Assembly (NCBI GenBank): GCA_014730275.1
Contig: WJIL01000084.1
Coordinates: forward strand, 1-64,000
DNA from: Candidatus Lokiarchaeota archaeon
Lineage (GTDB): Archaea > Asgardarchaeota > Thorarchaeia > Thorarchaeales > Thorarchaeaceae
Direction of reading: 5' to 3'
Length of the DNA stretch: 64,000 nucleotides
The translations under genes and the position numbers were made by a program. Under the pieces are notes generated by a model. It worked only from the letters and a program-made list of their open reading frames with translations, was not told the origin of the DNA and ran no database searches. Positions 35,900-44,401 of the stretch are shown in pieces. Each line of letters starts with the position of its first letter. Positions within the stretch are counted from its first letter, which is position 1.

Positions 35900-36727
35900 T
35901 TAACGCTTGTGTTGTCCGTTTTCATAGTACCATTGCACAGAATCGTAGGCTTCCTCGACTCTGTCTGCATAGCACGTAATTTGCTTTCGAACAGCGCTGA
36001 TTGCTGAGGTTTCACAGACCTTAGTAACTATCCCGGGTTCCGAGTTGGGATGATTGAGTCTGACGCCCCATGGATCAATGATTTGACTGTGACCGAAATA
36101 CGTCTTGTCATCAAAAGCTGGTCCAACTCGGTTCACTGCAGCTACATAGACTTGATTCTCTATTGCTCGGGCACGAACCAGATTATCCCAGTGTTCGCTT
36201 CGTGGATCGGGAAAAGATGCCGGAATGATAAGCAGCTGTGCACCTTCTAGAGCGAGCGTGCGGCTGATTTCTGGGAATCTAACGTCGTAGCATATTTGTG
36301 CTCCAACTTTCAGCCCCTGTATGTCTAACATAACCATCTGTTTTCCACCCTCGAAAACATCTTTTTCGGCTTGGAATGGATGTATTTTGCGATAGGTTCC
36401 AACGATTTCGCCCTCGGGAGAACTCATGACAAGCGTGTTGAAGTATTTCCCCTCCACTTCTGCATTTTCAATACCTGTTCCAATGACATAGGCGGAGTGT
36501 TTCCGGGCGGTTCTGACGATAAACTCTGAGGTCTCTCCCGGCACCCCAGCTCCTTGCCTGAAATACTGGTCATAATCGAAACCTATTGCGAAGAGCTCAG
36601 GAAGCATGATGATATCGAGCACCTCACTGGGTTCATACGTAGCCAGCATCTCCTTGACGTACCCCAAGTTGTGTTTTCTATTACCATCCATGCATGGCAT
36701 TTGAAAAAGCGAAATCCTGAATTCCAT
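35900..36727 (-). CDS. Carbon–nitrogen hydrolase (nitrilase/omega-amidase family)
   Basis: A 275-residue amidase. The Glu–Lys–Cys triad is visible: Glu44 in MLPELFAIGFD, Lys in YRKIHPFQAEKDVFEGG and Cys in GAQICYDVRFPEISR. The motif after Cys and the short substrate loop fit omega-amidase or deaminated-glutathione-amidase-like enzymes of branch 3/10; the substrate is not certain. First gene of a pair with the DUF2299-like gene, which follows without a gap. Confidence 0.92.
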   Translation of the reverse strand: MEFRISLFQMPCMDGNRKHNLGYVKEMLATYEPSEVLDIIMLPELFAIGFDYDQYFRQGAGVPGETSEFIVRTARKHSAYVIGTGIENAEVEGKYFNTLVMSSPEGEIVGTYRKIHPFQAEKDVFEGGKQMVMLDIQGLKVGAQICYDVRFPEISRTLALEGAQLLIIPASFPDPRSEHWDNLVRARAIENQVYVAAVNRVGPAFDDKTYFGHSQIIDPWGVRLNHPNSEPGIVTKVCETSAISAVRKQITCYADRVEEAYDSVQWYYENGQHKR

Positions 36728-36871
36728 CTATGATTACCTACCTTCTTGAGGTTTGTGCGAACTGAAAATCACACAAGATTGGGGTGATAAGAACAGAGAG
36801 CTATCATAAGAATTATTATCCTGCAAAGGAGGGTGTCAAGTAAACGGGCTCCTAATGGGACGTGTTTCTAA

Positions 36872-37186
36872 TTGGCTAATGAAGTTGATACAAACCCAGA
36901 AACAAGGGCCGATATGCCGAAAACCCCGTACTCCGCACCTTGCGAGGGTTCTATGGGGAAAACAGGCAGTTGGAGAACTTTCGACCCTGTTGTTGACTAT
37001 AACGAATGCATCAAATGTCGGACGTGTTGGCTCTACTGTCCAGAAGCTTGCATCACTCTAGATGAGGATGGCACACCTCACATAGACCTAGAGTACTGCA
37101 AGGGCTGTGGAATTTGTGCTCAAGTGTGTCCGAAGGAATGCATAGAGATGGAACGCAAGATGGAACTAGAGGAGGCTGACATGTAG
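36872..37186 (+). CDS. porD: 2-oxoacid:ferredoxin oxidoreductase, delta (ferredoxin) subunit
   Basis: A 104-residue ferredoxin subunit with two [4Fe-4S] motifs: CIKCRTCWLYCPEAC and CKGCGICAQVCPKEC. The N-terminal ~45 residues (GKTGSWRTFDPVVDYNE) are typical of the delta subunit. It passes electrons from the catalytic subunits to free ferredoxin. It starts with TTG and overlaps the alpha-subunit start by one base. The gamma subunit usually precedes delta, but none is found upstream here. Confidence 0.93.
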   Translation: MANEVDTNPETRADMPKTPYSAPCEGSMGKTGSWRTFDPVVDYNECIKCRTCWLYCPEACITLDEDGTPHIDLEYCKGCGICAQVCPKECIEMERKMELEEADM

Positions 37187-38361
37187 TGGAAACCAAGATT
37201 ATGAGTGCGAACTACGCTGCTGCACGAGCAGTTATGTCCGCACGAGTTGAAGTTGTAGCTGCGTATCCGATAACTCCTGCGACCACCGTTCCTGAACAAA
37301 TAGCACTCCTCAATGAACGAGGAGATTGGCCTGGCGAATTCATCCGTGTGGAATCAGAGCATTCCGCAATGTTTGCCTGTATTGGTGCTAGTGCGACGGG
37401 GGCTCGCGCCTTCACTGCAACAGCCTCAAATGGCCTACTTCTGATGGACGAGGCTCTTCACTGGGCAGCTGGTGCTAGGTTACCAATTGTTTTGGCGAAC
37501 CTCAACCGCTCTGTTTCGCCTTCATGGAACATTCATGCCACACATGACGATGCCTTTAGCAAGCGCGATACTGGCTGGATTCAGTTCCACGTTGCATCAG
37601 TTGATGAATACTATCACACAATCATTCAGGCATTCAAACTTGCAGAAGATGAACGCGTTTTGATGCCTGTGATGGTGAACGGTGATGCTTTTGTTCTAAG
37701 CCATACTCTGGCACCGTACGATTATCTCGATCCAGAAGAGGTGGACGAGTTCCTTCCCCCGTATAGCCCACCTCACTGGAAGATGGATCCTGACCATCCG
37801 GTATCCCATGGGAATATTGTATTTCCTGAGTATTTCCAAGAATTCCGCTATGGGATGCATGAAGGGACAAAGAATGCCGCTGAAGTCTACAAAGAAGTTG
37901 AAGAAGAGTATGAGGAACTCTTCGGGAAGAATTTCGGCGGACCCATAGATACGCACAAGTGTGATGATGCCGAGGTGGTATTCACATCACAAGGCACAAT
38001 CGGTGCCGAGGCTATTGATGCTATCGATGAACTACGGGAAGAGGGCTACAAGGTAGGTAATGCTCGTATGAGAATGGTACGGCCATTCCCCGTGGAAGAG
38101 ATCCGCGAACTGGCAAGCAAGGTCAAGGGCTTCGCATCCTTTGATAGAGCCGTTTCATATGGATTTGGCGGCCCTGTTGCTAATGACATTCGCGCATCGC
38201 TTTACAATACCAAACACCGACCCATGGTGAAGAGCTATATTGGCGGCCTTGGCGGAAGAGATGTCACTGTTGACGATATCAAGGAGATTGTTATTGACAC
38301 TGTGGAAGCTGTTGAATCAGGGGAACTCGGTGCGGAAGAAACCTGGCACGATTTGAGGTGA
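37186..38361 (+). CDS. porA: 2-oxoacid:ferredoxin oxidoreductase, alpha subunit
   Basis: 391 residues. The N-terminal substrate domain shows AAYPITPATTVPEQIA, ESEHSAMFACIGASATGAR and TATASNGLLLMDEALHW. The C-terminal transketolase-like domain has VVFTSQGTIGAEAIDAIDEL and RPFPVEEIRELA, ending in SYIGGLGGRDV. With the beta subunit it oxidises pyruvate or a branched 2-oxoacid with CoA, giving acyl-CoA, CO2 and reduced ferredoxin. Pyruvate versus 2-oxoisovalerate specificity is not settled by eye. The GTG start shares its first base with the porD stop (TAG), with GGAGG upstream. Confidence 0.93.
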   Translation: METKIMSANYAAARAVMSARVEVVAAYPITPATTVPEQIALLNERGDWPGEFIRVESEHSAMFACIGASATGARAFTATASNGLLLMDEALHWAAGARLPIVLANLNRSVSPSWNIHATHDDAFSKRDTGWIQFHVASVDEYYHTIIQAFKLAEDERVLMPVMVNGDAFVLSHTLAPYDYLDPEEVDEFLPPYSPPHWKMDPDHPVSHGNIVFPEYFQEFRYGMHEGTKNAAEVYKEVEEEYEELFGKNFGGPIDTHKCDDAEVVFTSQGTIGAEAIDAIDELREEGYKVGNARMRMVRPFPVEEIRELASKVKGFASFDRAVSYGFGGPVANDIRASLYNTKHRPMVKSYIGGLGGRDVTVDDIKEIVIDTVEAVESGELGAEETWHDLR

Positions 38362-39272
38362 AGACAATGGTAGCGATTAAAGATATGCCACTTAAGGAAT
38401 ACATTGAGAAGGGAAATGCTGCGTGTGCTGGCTGCCAGGATATGGTAGCATTACGACATGCTCACAAGGCATTGGAGGGTAAAGTCATACAGGTTGTTCC
38501 CGCGTGCTGTACAAGCGTAGTACAGGGCTTATGGCCGAATAGCGGTTTTGATTTTCCAACCCTCAACATAGCATTTCCGGCAGCAGCGGCTGGAGCTTCT
38601 GGTGTCAAAGCGGCGTTGCGAGCAAAAGGTGATGAAGATACAACCGTCATGGTATGGGCTGGAGACGGAGGTACTTTTGACATTGGTATCCAAGCGTTGA
38701 GCGGTGCCTTTGAACGTCGAACAGACTTCTTGTATGTCTGTTACAACAACCAGGTCTACAGCAACACCGGAACACAACGCTCTGGAGCTACACCGTTACA
38801 TGCTCAAACAACAACCACTTGGTTTGGGAAAACCGAACCTGAAAAGATGTTGGATCTTGTAGTTGCGGCTCACGAACCGGCCTATCAGGCAACCGCCAAT
38901 ACCGCCTATCCACGAGACCTGTACGAGAAGTTCAAGAAAGCAAAAGACATCGAAGGTCCGAAGTTCATCCACGTATTCGTTCCTTGTCCGCAGGCATGGA
39001 ACTATCCTGTCGCTCAAGGCGTGGAAATAGGTAAGCTCGGTGTAGAGACAGGTTACTGGATTCAATGGGAGCGATTTGGTGAGGATTTCGAAATCAATAG
39101 GATGAGCAAGAGATTTCAGAATCCTGAGAACAGGAAACCAATTGAGGAATTCCTGAAGATTCAGGGTCGATTCTCGAGACTCTTTAAACCTGAGCGTAAT
39201 GAAAGGAAAATCCAAGAATTCCAGGACTACGTTCAGCATCGTTGGGATGTCTTACTGCGAACTATGACATAG
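38358..39272 (+). CDS. porB: 2-oxoacid:ferredoxin oxidoreductase, beta subunit
   Basis: 304 residues carrying thiamine diphosphate. The N-terminal CAGCQDM is followed by VPACCTS, the cluster ligands of the beta subunit; the TPP site is GDGGTFDIGIQALSGA then YNNQVYSNTGTQRSGATP. It overlaps porA by 4 nt, and a strong terminator follows, so porDAB is a closed operon. Products feed the acyl-CoA enzymes coded elsewhere in the window. Confidence 0.94.
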   Translation: MKTMVAIKDMPLKEYIEKGNAACAGCQDMVALRHAHKALEGKVIQVVPACCTSVVQGLWPNSGFDFPTLNIAFPAAAAGASGVKAALRAKGDEDTTVMVWAGDGGTFDIGIQALSGAFERRTDFLYVCYNNQVYSNTGTQRSGATPLHAQTTTTWFGKTEPEKMLDLVVAAHEPAYQATANTAYPRDLYEKFKKAKDIEGPKFIHVFVPCPQAWNYPVAQGVEIGKLGVETGYWIQWERFGEDFEINRMSKRFQNPENRKPIEEFLKIQGRFSRLFKPERNERKIQEFQDYVQHRWDVLLRTMT

Positions 39273-39306
39273 AGGGGCTTTCCCCCTCCTGTCTTTCTTT
39301 TTCCTT
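39272..39306 (+). terminator. Stem-loop terminator of porDAB
   Basis: GAGGGG (39272–39277), loop CTTTC, CCCCTC (39283–39288), then a T-rich run to 39306. It begins on the last base of the porB stop codon. Confidence 0.75.
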
Positions 39307-39386
39307 CTATTGATACCATATTGGACTGATAAACAGTTATTTGAGTGATGATTACCCTACATTAAACTACTCAAGGTGAGCTAAGA

Positions 39387-40652
39387 TTGCCTTTGAACAA
39401 CTTTCCCAAGGTGTTGGAAATAAAAGATCCAATACATGGCTACATCGGTCTTTCTGAGGTTGAGGAAGCAATCCTAGATTTGAGGATGACCCAGCGACTC
39501 AGGAATATCAGGCGACCTGCGAGTACTAATCTTGTTTACCCTGGTGCAGCCACATCTTCAATGGGCGGTACGCTGGGGACGCTCCATGTAACTGGACTCT
39601 TCTTCGATTACCTTGGGGCGAGCCAAGAAGACATACAGAAGGCCCGGATAGCTTCCTTACTTCATAGTTTGTCGTGTGGCCCTTGGTCAAATGTGATGGA
39701 TGAGTATCTCTCCAGACGCGGTACTAATCGCGTCAGACTGGCAGAGCTGATTGTCAAAGAGACCAAGCTTGGTGATATCTTAGAAGACCATGGCTACACA
39801 GCCAAAGAGGCAGTAGAGTGGCTTAGTAAAGGAGTTCCGATTAAAGGTCTTCAGCTTGATCTTGAAAGATGTCCGATTAATCCTGAGCTAATAGACCGAT
39901 TGGAGCGAGATTCGTATTTCGCTGGGGTCGAATATGCTCAGATCGAACTCCAGCGTTTGTTTTCGGCAACTCGAATAGCCAAGGATACGCTCGCCATTGA
40001 ACGAGGCGCGCTGTATACTCTGGAATCTTATCTGTCTGCAGGAGCGAATATGTTTGATGCTGTCTACTATCACAAAACGGTTCGAGCAGCTGAACTCATG
40101 CTCCTGCGAATCTTGAACATAGCAGGGAACGAACTTTTTGAATCTCCCCGTGATGACTTGGCCAGCTTTCTGAGATTAGATGATTTGTCTATTCGCCATA
40201 TTCTCTTGCATCCACCAGATGATCCTTCAGAGGCCTATACGAGGGCTAGCGATTTGTTTCATGACTATGCCAGACGATATCTTATCAAACTCGCAAGCGA
40301 GCATGCAGTTGCTGATACTGATTTTCTCAAAAAAATCGATACTCCAGATGGTCGCCTTGCAATAGAGACCGAGATAGCGGAAGATGCAGATATTACTCCC
40401 CGAAATGTGTATTTGGATTATCCTCATCGCATTTCGGTTTGCCATCACCCGTCACGGATAGATCTTGATAACTTGGCGTTATATGAGAGAGGTTCACGAG
40501 GCTACGAATTCTGGGCTGTGACCGATATGAGCATGATAGCCCGGAGCTTCCGCAGGCTATCAAAATCAATACGTGTATACACAACTAGAGGTTATCGTTC
40601 TCGTGTCAGAAAAGCGGCTGACGAATTACTTGAGAATATTGCAAAGAGGTAG
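39387..40652 (+). CDS. HD-superfamily protein with degenerate metal site
   Basis: A 421-residue homologue of archaeal dGTPase/SAMHD1-like HD phosphohydrolases. The family opening IKDPIHGYIGLSEVEEAILD, MTQRLRNIR and NLVYPGA is clear. Where active members have HxRFxHSLG this protein has TSSMGGTLG, and the LLHDIGHGPFSH box reads LLHSLSCGPWSN. Four of the expected metal or catalytic residues (H, H, D, H) are gone; His93 remains. It is probably a non-hydrolytic relative that binds a nucleotide or a partner, though that is inference. TTG start at 39387 with AGGTGA upstream. Confidence 0.82.
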   Translation: MPLNNFPKVLEIKDPIHGYIGLSEVEEAILDLRMTQRLRNIRRPASTNLVYPGAATSSMGGTLGTLHVTGLFFDYLGASQEDIQKARIASLLHSLSCGPWSNVMDEYLSRRGTNRVRLAELIVKETKLGDILEDHGYTAKEAVEWLSKGVPIKGLQLDLERCPINPELIDRLERDSYFAGVEYAQIELQRLFSATRIAKDTLAIERGALYTLESYLSAGANMFDAVYYHKTVRAAELMLLRILNIAGNELFESPRDDLASFLRLDDLSIRHILLHPPDDPSEAYTRASDLFHDYARRYLIKLASEHAVADTDFLKKIDTPDGRLAIETEIAEDADITPRNVYLDYPHRISVCHHPSRIDLDNLALYERGSRGYEFWAVTDMSMIARSFRRLSKSIRVYTTRGYRSRVRKAADELLENIAKR

Positions 40653-40723
40653 ATTGGCCAATCCAATTACAACCGGGCAATTAATAAAAGAGAAGCCAAA
40701 AAATCAAGCTTGGTGTAAATTGA

Positions 40724-41173
40724 ATGGCAAATAATGAAAACGCAGATTTCATGGACAGTCTGCAATCAGATCCAAATTTCATCTATATCCTCATAAGCGC
40801 AGCAATTTGGGTTATTGGGGCATATATGTTCATTCCTGTACTGGATACCGTCTTGACTACAATCGGCTTTGCAGCCACTTGTTTCACTACCGCTATTACT
40901 GCTCTCAAGAGGCCAACTGCTACTGCGTGGCCTGGAGTAATTGCAGGCGTAGTCATCAAGATAGTAGCTAGTCTCATCGGCTGGATTCCAATCCTCGGGT
41001 TGCTGGCACCTTTGATTTCTATTGCTGGAAGCGTTCTAATCTTGTTCTTCGTCGTTCCCTTAGCTATTCAGCAAGGAGAAGAAATACTTGGTGAGACTCT
41101 GAAGAAGTTCCAAGATACCAAGGAAGAGGCAGCTGGAGAAGAAGAAACAACAACTGAGAGCGGTACGGAGTAA
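40724..41173 (+). CDS. Small membrane protein of unknown function
   Basis: 149 residues: a short polar N-terminus, four hydrophobic helices between ~18 and ~125, and an acidic, Glu/Thr-rich tail (KEEAAGEEETTTESGTE). Glycine and proline occur in the loops (GWIPILGLLAPL). No recognised motif. It stands alone with its own terminator downstream. Confidence 0.65.
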   Translation: MANNENADFMDSLQSDPNFIYILISAAIWVIGAYMFIPVLDTVLTTIGFAATCFTTAITALKRPTATAWPGVIAGVVIKIVASLIGWIPILGLLAPLISIAGSVLILFFVVPLAIQQGEEILGETLKKFQDTKEEAAGEEETTTESGTE

Positions 41174-41219
41174 ATATACCGAAAACAGAAGTTGTTCATT
41201 ATTCCATAACTGAGGTTTG

Positions 41220-41260
41220 GGAAGATTTCCTTTCTTCCTACAACCTTCTTTCTTTTTTTT
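41220..41260 (+). terminator. Hairpin and T-run after the small membrane-protein gene
   Basis: GGAAGA (41220–41225) pairs with TCTTCC (41233–41238), followed by T-rich sequence with an 8-T run at 41253–41260. It lies just before the convergent ubiX stop. Confidence 0.65.
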
Positions 41261-41265
41261 GCTTT

Positions 41266-41832
41266 CTAGTTTGGCATACCGTCCCATTCGATGTCCGAAT
41301 CTACTTCAATTCCAATATGGACTAAAACCCGGTCCACTATTGAATCGACAAGGCTTTCAATACTCTCTGGTTTGTGCCAAAAGGCAGGACTTGCCGGGAG
41401 CACAGACGATCCGGCTCGTAGAACCTTCCTCATGTTCTCAACATGTACAAGATTGTATGGTGCTTCACGAGGAACAAGAACTAGTGGTCTTTCCTCTTTC
41501 AAGCTACAATCAGCCGCTCGCAAGATAAGATTCTCTGCATATCCATTGGCGATTCCTGCAAGTGTTTTCATTGAGCATGGAACAACCGCCATTGCATCTA
41601 GCGGAAAACTTCCACTTGCTGGCCCTGCAGCCATATCTGTTTCATCATATGACTTGTCAGCTTCCTTCTCAAGTTCACTTCGCTTCATTCCCATTTCATG
41701 TTCGAGTGTTTCAGTCCCCCATGAACTGAGAATAAGATGAACTTCATGCCCCATTTTCTTCAATTTTCGAAGCAACCTAACGCCATAGATTGCTCCACTT
41801 GCACCGGTTATGCAGAGGAGTATTCTCTTCAT
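41266..41832 (-). CDS. ubiX: UbiX-like flavin prenyltransferase
   Basis: About 188 residues. The Rossmann-like start CITGASGAIYGVRLLRKLKK binds FMN; FPLDAMAVVPCSMKTLAGIANG is the family signature, and PLVLVPREAPYNLVHVENM provides the prenyl-phosphate and aromatic contacts. UbiX attaches a dimethylallyl group to FMN to make the cofactor of UbiD decarboxylases. No ubiD gene is in the window. The ATG at 41832 (MKRILL) is chosen over an upstream start at 41847. Confidence 0.92.
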   Translation of the reverse strand: MKRILLCITGASGAIYGVRLLRKLKKMGHEVHLILSSWGTETLEHEMGMKRSELEKEADKSYDETDMAAGPASGSFPLDAMAVVPCSMKTLAGIANGYAENLILRAADCSLKEERPLVLVPREAPYNLVHVENMRKVLRAGSSVLPASPAFWHKPESIESLVDSIVDRVLVHIGIEVDSDIEWDGMPN

Positions 41833-41884
41833 TTCTGAACAAGCCACCTGTTAGTATATTCCGATTTTACTGATATGTTCTTGG

Positions 41885-43726
41885 TCAAAGCAGAAACGTC
41901 AGGAGGAGAGTAACGAGGAATGAACCTGCAGCGGCTGCGATACCTGTTCTTTTCGCAATTTCTGTGGCTTCCACTATATCTTGTGTTAGCGTATCAAAAC
42001 CTTTCTCGCCAAATGTTCTCAGGTTATCGATCCTCCCAGATTCTAGAGATGCTTTGCTTGGACGTATTCTTTTGCGTGCCTCCTTGACCGCTTTGGTGGT
42101 TTCTTCTATAATTCTCTGACGCTTATACTGCCCTATTGGGGGATATCCACCACTAGAAAGTGAAATCGCATTTACAACATGTGTGTCTGTAGTTATTGGC
42201 TCAGCCTTGTCAATGTCGATATCTTTCAGAGCATCTATCATATCTTGACGCATTCTTGGAATCATATTATTGCCGTCAAGGGATATGAAGGCTGTTTCTT
42301 CTTCCTCGGTTTTCAGAAGTATCACAGAAATACCTCCTGGTCCCAAACCGTCTTTCTTTGTTATTCCGTCTGGACTTGTTTGATAGAAACCAACTTCAAA
42401 GGCTTTAGAATCTCGATTTGATTCCTCAGAAACTGCTTCCTTCACGGCCTTAACAAATTTCTCCGCTTCCGGATCTTCGGACATTACAGATACTGCATTG
42501 TCATTTATGCAATTGTGCGCATCTACAACAGCAACGCGCTCTACGCCTTCATTTGCTTCTATGGCTGCTTGATTAGCTTTCATCCCCACTTTTAGGCTGA
42601 TATCATCTGTGAATTGTGGTGCGCTTGTCACAATAGCAAGTGCCTTTGGCCCGGCCATGAGTGTCCACGTTTTGAATTTCCCCCATTCTTTCCAAGATGG
42701 ACCCCTAAGATCATACGACTGATGTTTGGTATCAATGAGCCTATCGAGCTCTTGAATTACCTTTTCAAAGTCTTCTTTTGTTGTCAAATTTTGATGATGA
42801 GTACAGCTCCCGTGCATGACAAAACAGGGTATGCCATATCGTTCCCTAACGTGATTGCTGATGTAAGATGGAAGTGCACTGCTTCCAAGATTGCGAAATG
42901 GGCCTGGGTGAACATAAAGAACCACACCGATACCTATCAACTCATCATCTTCTTGGAAGATTAGGACATCAAGTGGTATGTTCTGCAGTTCTGATATTTT
43001 TGTGAGCATACTTTCAAGCGGTCCCGAATCATCGGCTAGGTAATCGTATCCGAATCCCCTGAGAAGAGCCGGTCCATCGATTCCTAGGTCGCGTTCAAAT
43101 GGTTTGCTGATGGAATCGTAGATGTATGCGACTGCTATTGCGATAATTGCTCCTCCGCCGAACAACATGATTGGCCAATTTGCTGGAAAAACCATCAAGT
43201 CTGCCAAAAATACACTGCCCGTTAGAAGTGTGATTATCCACAAGAGGACCGGCATGAAGGCTGCGACTGAGTTTCTTATAGTTCCATATTCGCTAAGGCC
43301 ATCAACTAGGAAAATGAACATCAAATAACCCATGTTGGCACCTAGGAGCCAGAAACGGCTGACAGCTTCAATTCCAAAAAATAGACCTATAATCCTGCCA
43401 ATAATCCCGAAGGAGAACCAGATTAGAACTCCAAACTGAATAACTCCTGTTGTTCGCCTTAAATCCAAAGGCGATGCTTCTTTTCGTATAAGTGCATAGA
43501 GCAAGAGCGTGCCGAGATATGCGGGGATTCCAAACACCGCTAAGTACCCTATGAGTAGCTCAAGAGGCTGACTTGTCATTCCTGAAATGAGGTCTCCTCC
43601 AACCATCGTTACCGCAGCAACAATAACCAACATTCCAATTCTTGCGAGTATACCTCTGTGAGTTGGTAATTGCCAGATTCGCGAGTACAGTCTAGTTGTT
43701 TCCTTTACTTTTGCTTTCTCGCTCAA
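41885..43726 (-). CDS. DUF2070-family membrane protein
   Basis: A 613-residue archaeal protein. The first ~210 residues contain about six or seven membrane helices; a large soluble domain follows, with PLDVLIFQEDDELIGIGVV, VHPGPFRNLGSS and VAVVDAHNCINDNAV, the last a family hallmark rich in potential metal ligands (HPG, HGSCTHHQN, DAHNC). A final hydrophobic helix (FLVTLLLTFLL) ends the chain. The many His/Asp motifs suggest a membrane-tethered hydrolase or metal enzyme, but the family has no known function. TTG start with AAAGGTGA upstream; divergent from the PadR gene. Confidence 0.85.
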   Translation of the reverse strand: MSEKAKVKETTRLYSRIWQLPTHRGILARIGMLVIVAAVTMVGGDLISGMTSQPLELLIGYLAVFGIPAYLGTLLLYALIRKEASPLDLRRTTGVIQFGVLIWFSFGIIGRIIGLFFGIEAVSRFWLLGANMGYLMFIFLVDGLSEYGTIRNSVAAFMPVLLWIITLLTGSVFLADLMVFPANWPIMLFGGGAIIAIAVAYIYDSISKPFERDLGIDGPALLRGFGYDYLADDSGPLESMLTKISELQNIPLDVLIFQEDDELIGIGVVLYVHPGPFRNLGSSALPSYISNHVRERYGIPCFVMHGSCTHHQNLTTKEDFEKVIQELDRLIDTKHQSYDLRGPSWKEWGKFKTWTLMAGPKALAIVTSAPQFTDDISLKVGMKANQAAIEANEGVERVAVVDAHNCINDNAVSVMSEDPEAEKFVKAVKEAVSEESNRDSKAFEVGFYQTSPDGITKKDGLGPGGISVILLKTEEEETAFISLDGNNMIPRMRQDMIDALKDIDIDKAEPITTDTHVVNAISLSSGGYPPIGQYKRQRIIEETTKAVKEARKRIRPSKASLESGRIDNLRTFGEKGFDTLTQDIVEATEIAKRTGIAAAAGSFLVTLLLTFLL

Positions 43727-43801
43727 TCTGGTTCACCTTTTGATTCCTTTTCCCTAGCGGTCATGGTGTTTCTTATGAAAGTTCCTCAACAACCTTCAGT
43801 T

Positions 43802-43817
43802 ATATCGGATGCGATAT
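43802..43817. promoter_or_regulatory. PadR promoter operator, copy 1
   Basis: ATATCGGATGCGATAT is a 6-bp palindrome (ATATCG/CGATAT) around a GATG core. An identical copy lies 34 nt downstream. Together they bracket the TATA box of the padR–ABC operon, as expected for an autoregulating repressor. Confidence 0.75.
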
Positions 43818-43824
43818 ACTATTC

Positions 43825-43833
43825 TTTATAAAG
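43825..43833 (+). promoter_or_regulatory. TATA box of the padR–ABC operon
   Basis: TTTATAAAG lies centred between the two operator palindromes and 37 nt before the PadR start codon. It predicts transcription starting near 43855, just after the second operator. Confidence 0.7.
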
Positions 43834-43835
43834 TA

Positions 43836-43851
43836 ATATCGGATGCGATAT
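43836..43851. promoter_or_regulatory. PadR promoter operator, copy 2
   Basis: A second, identical ATATCGGATGCGATAT, placed between the TATA box and the expected transcription start. Binding here would block initiation. Confidence 0.75.
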
Positions 43852-43870
43852 TTCAAGGACTTGAGCTGTT

Positions 43871-44401
43871 ATGAAAGAGATGTCATGTCATGAAATTCCG
43901 GATCCTCAATCTATACCACGAGGACTCCTGAAGCATCTCATTCTGCATTTGCTCAAATCAGAGAATCTAACCGGGGCCGCAATTGGCCGCATACTCGAAG
44001 AAAAGAGTGATCATGAGTGGAAGCCAAGCCCGGGTTCGATATATCCTGCACTTTCCAGCCTTGAAGAACATGGTCTCATAGAGAAAATGGATAAGCGAGG
44101 CAGAAGAAAGCCATACGCTATCACTGAAAAAGGACAGGAGTTTGTCGAGAAACTTGTTGAACGACACAAGATTATGTCGGAGAATATTCGGACTGGTTTC
44201 AAATTGTCTCTTTCTTTGATGAAACCTGAGAATCGACTGACTTTTCTGCTTCGTAGAATGGACCATATCATTGATGGTTTGTTACAGAACATCGACTCGC
44301 TATCAGAAGGCGATTTTGAGGACTATGCTACCAGGATAGAATCAATTCAGGAGAAATTCGACCGACTCACCAAAGAAATCAACCAAGAGGGTTATGAGTG
44401 A
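43871..44401 (+). CDS. PadR-family transcriptional regulator
   Basis: 176 residues. The winged helix (residues ~15–90) has LLKHLILHLLKSENLTGAAI, the recognition part SPGSIYPALSSLEEHGLIEK and the wing RGRRKPYAITEKGQEFVEKL, all typical of PadR. The C-terminal helices should form the dimer and ligand pocket. It overlaps the first ABC gene by 4 nt and is preceded by paired palindromes around its own TATA box. The likely picture, by analogy with LmrR-type PadR proteins, is a drug- or lipid-responsive repressor of the exporter that follows. Confidence 0.92.
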   Translation: MKEMSCHEIPDPQSIPRGLLKHLILHLLKSENLTGAAIGRILEEKSDHEWKPSPGSIYPALSSLEEHGLIEKMDKRGRRKPYAITEKGQEFVEKLVERHKIMSENIRTGFKLSLSLMKPENRLTFLLRRMDHIIDGLLQNIDSLSEGDFEDYATRIESIQEKFDRLTKEINQEGYE

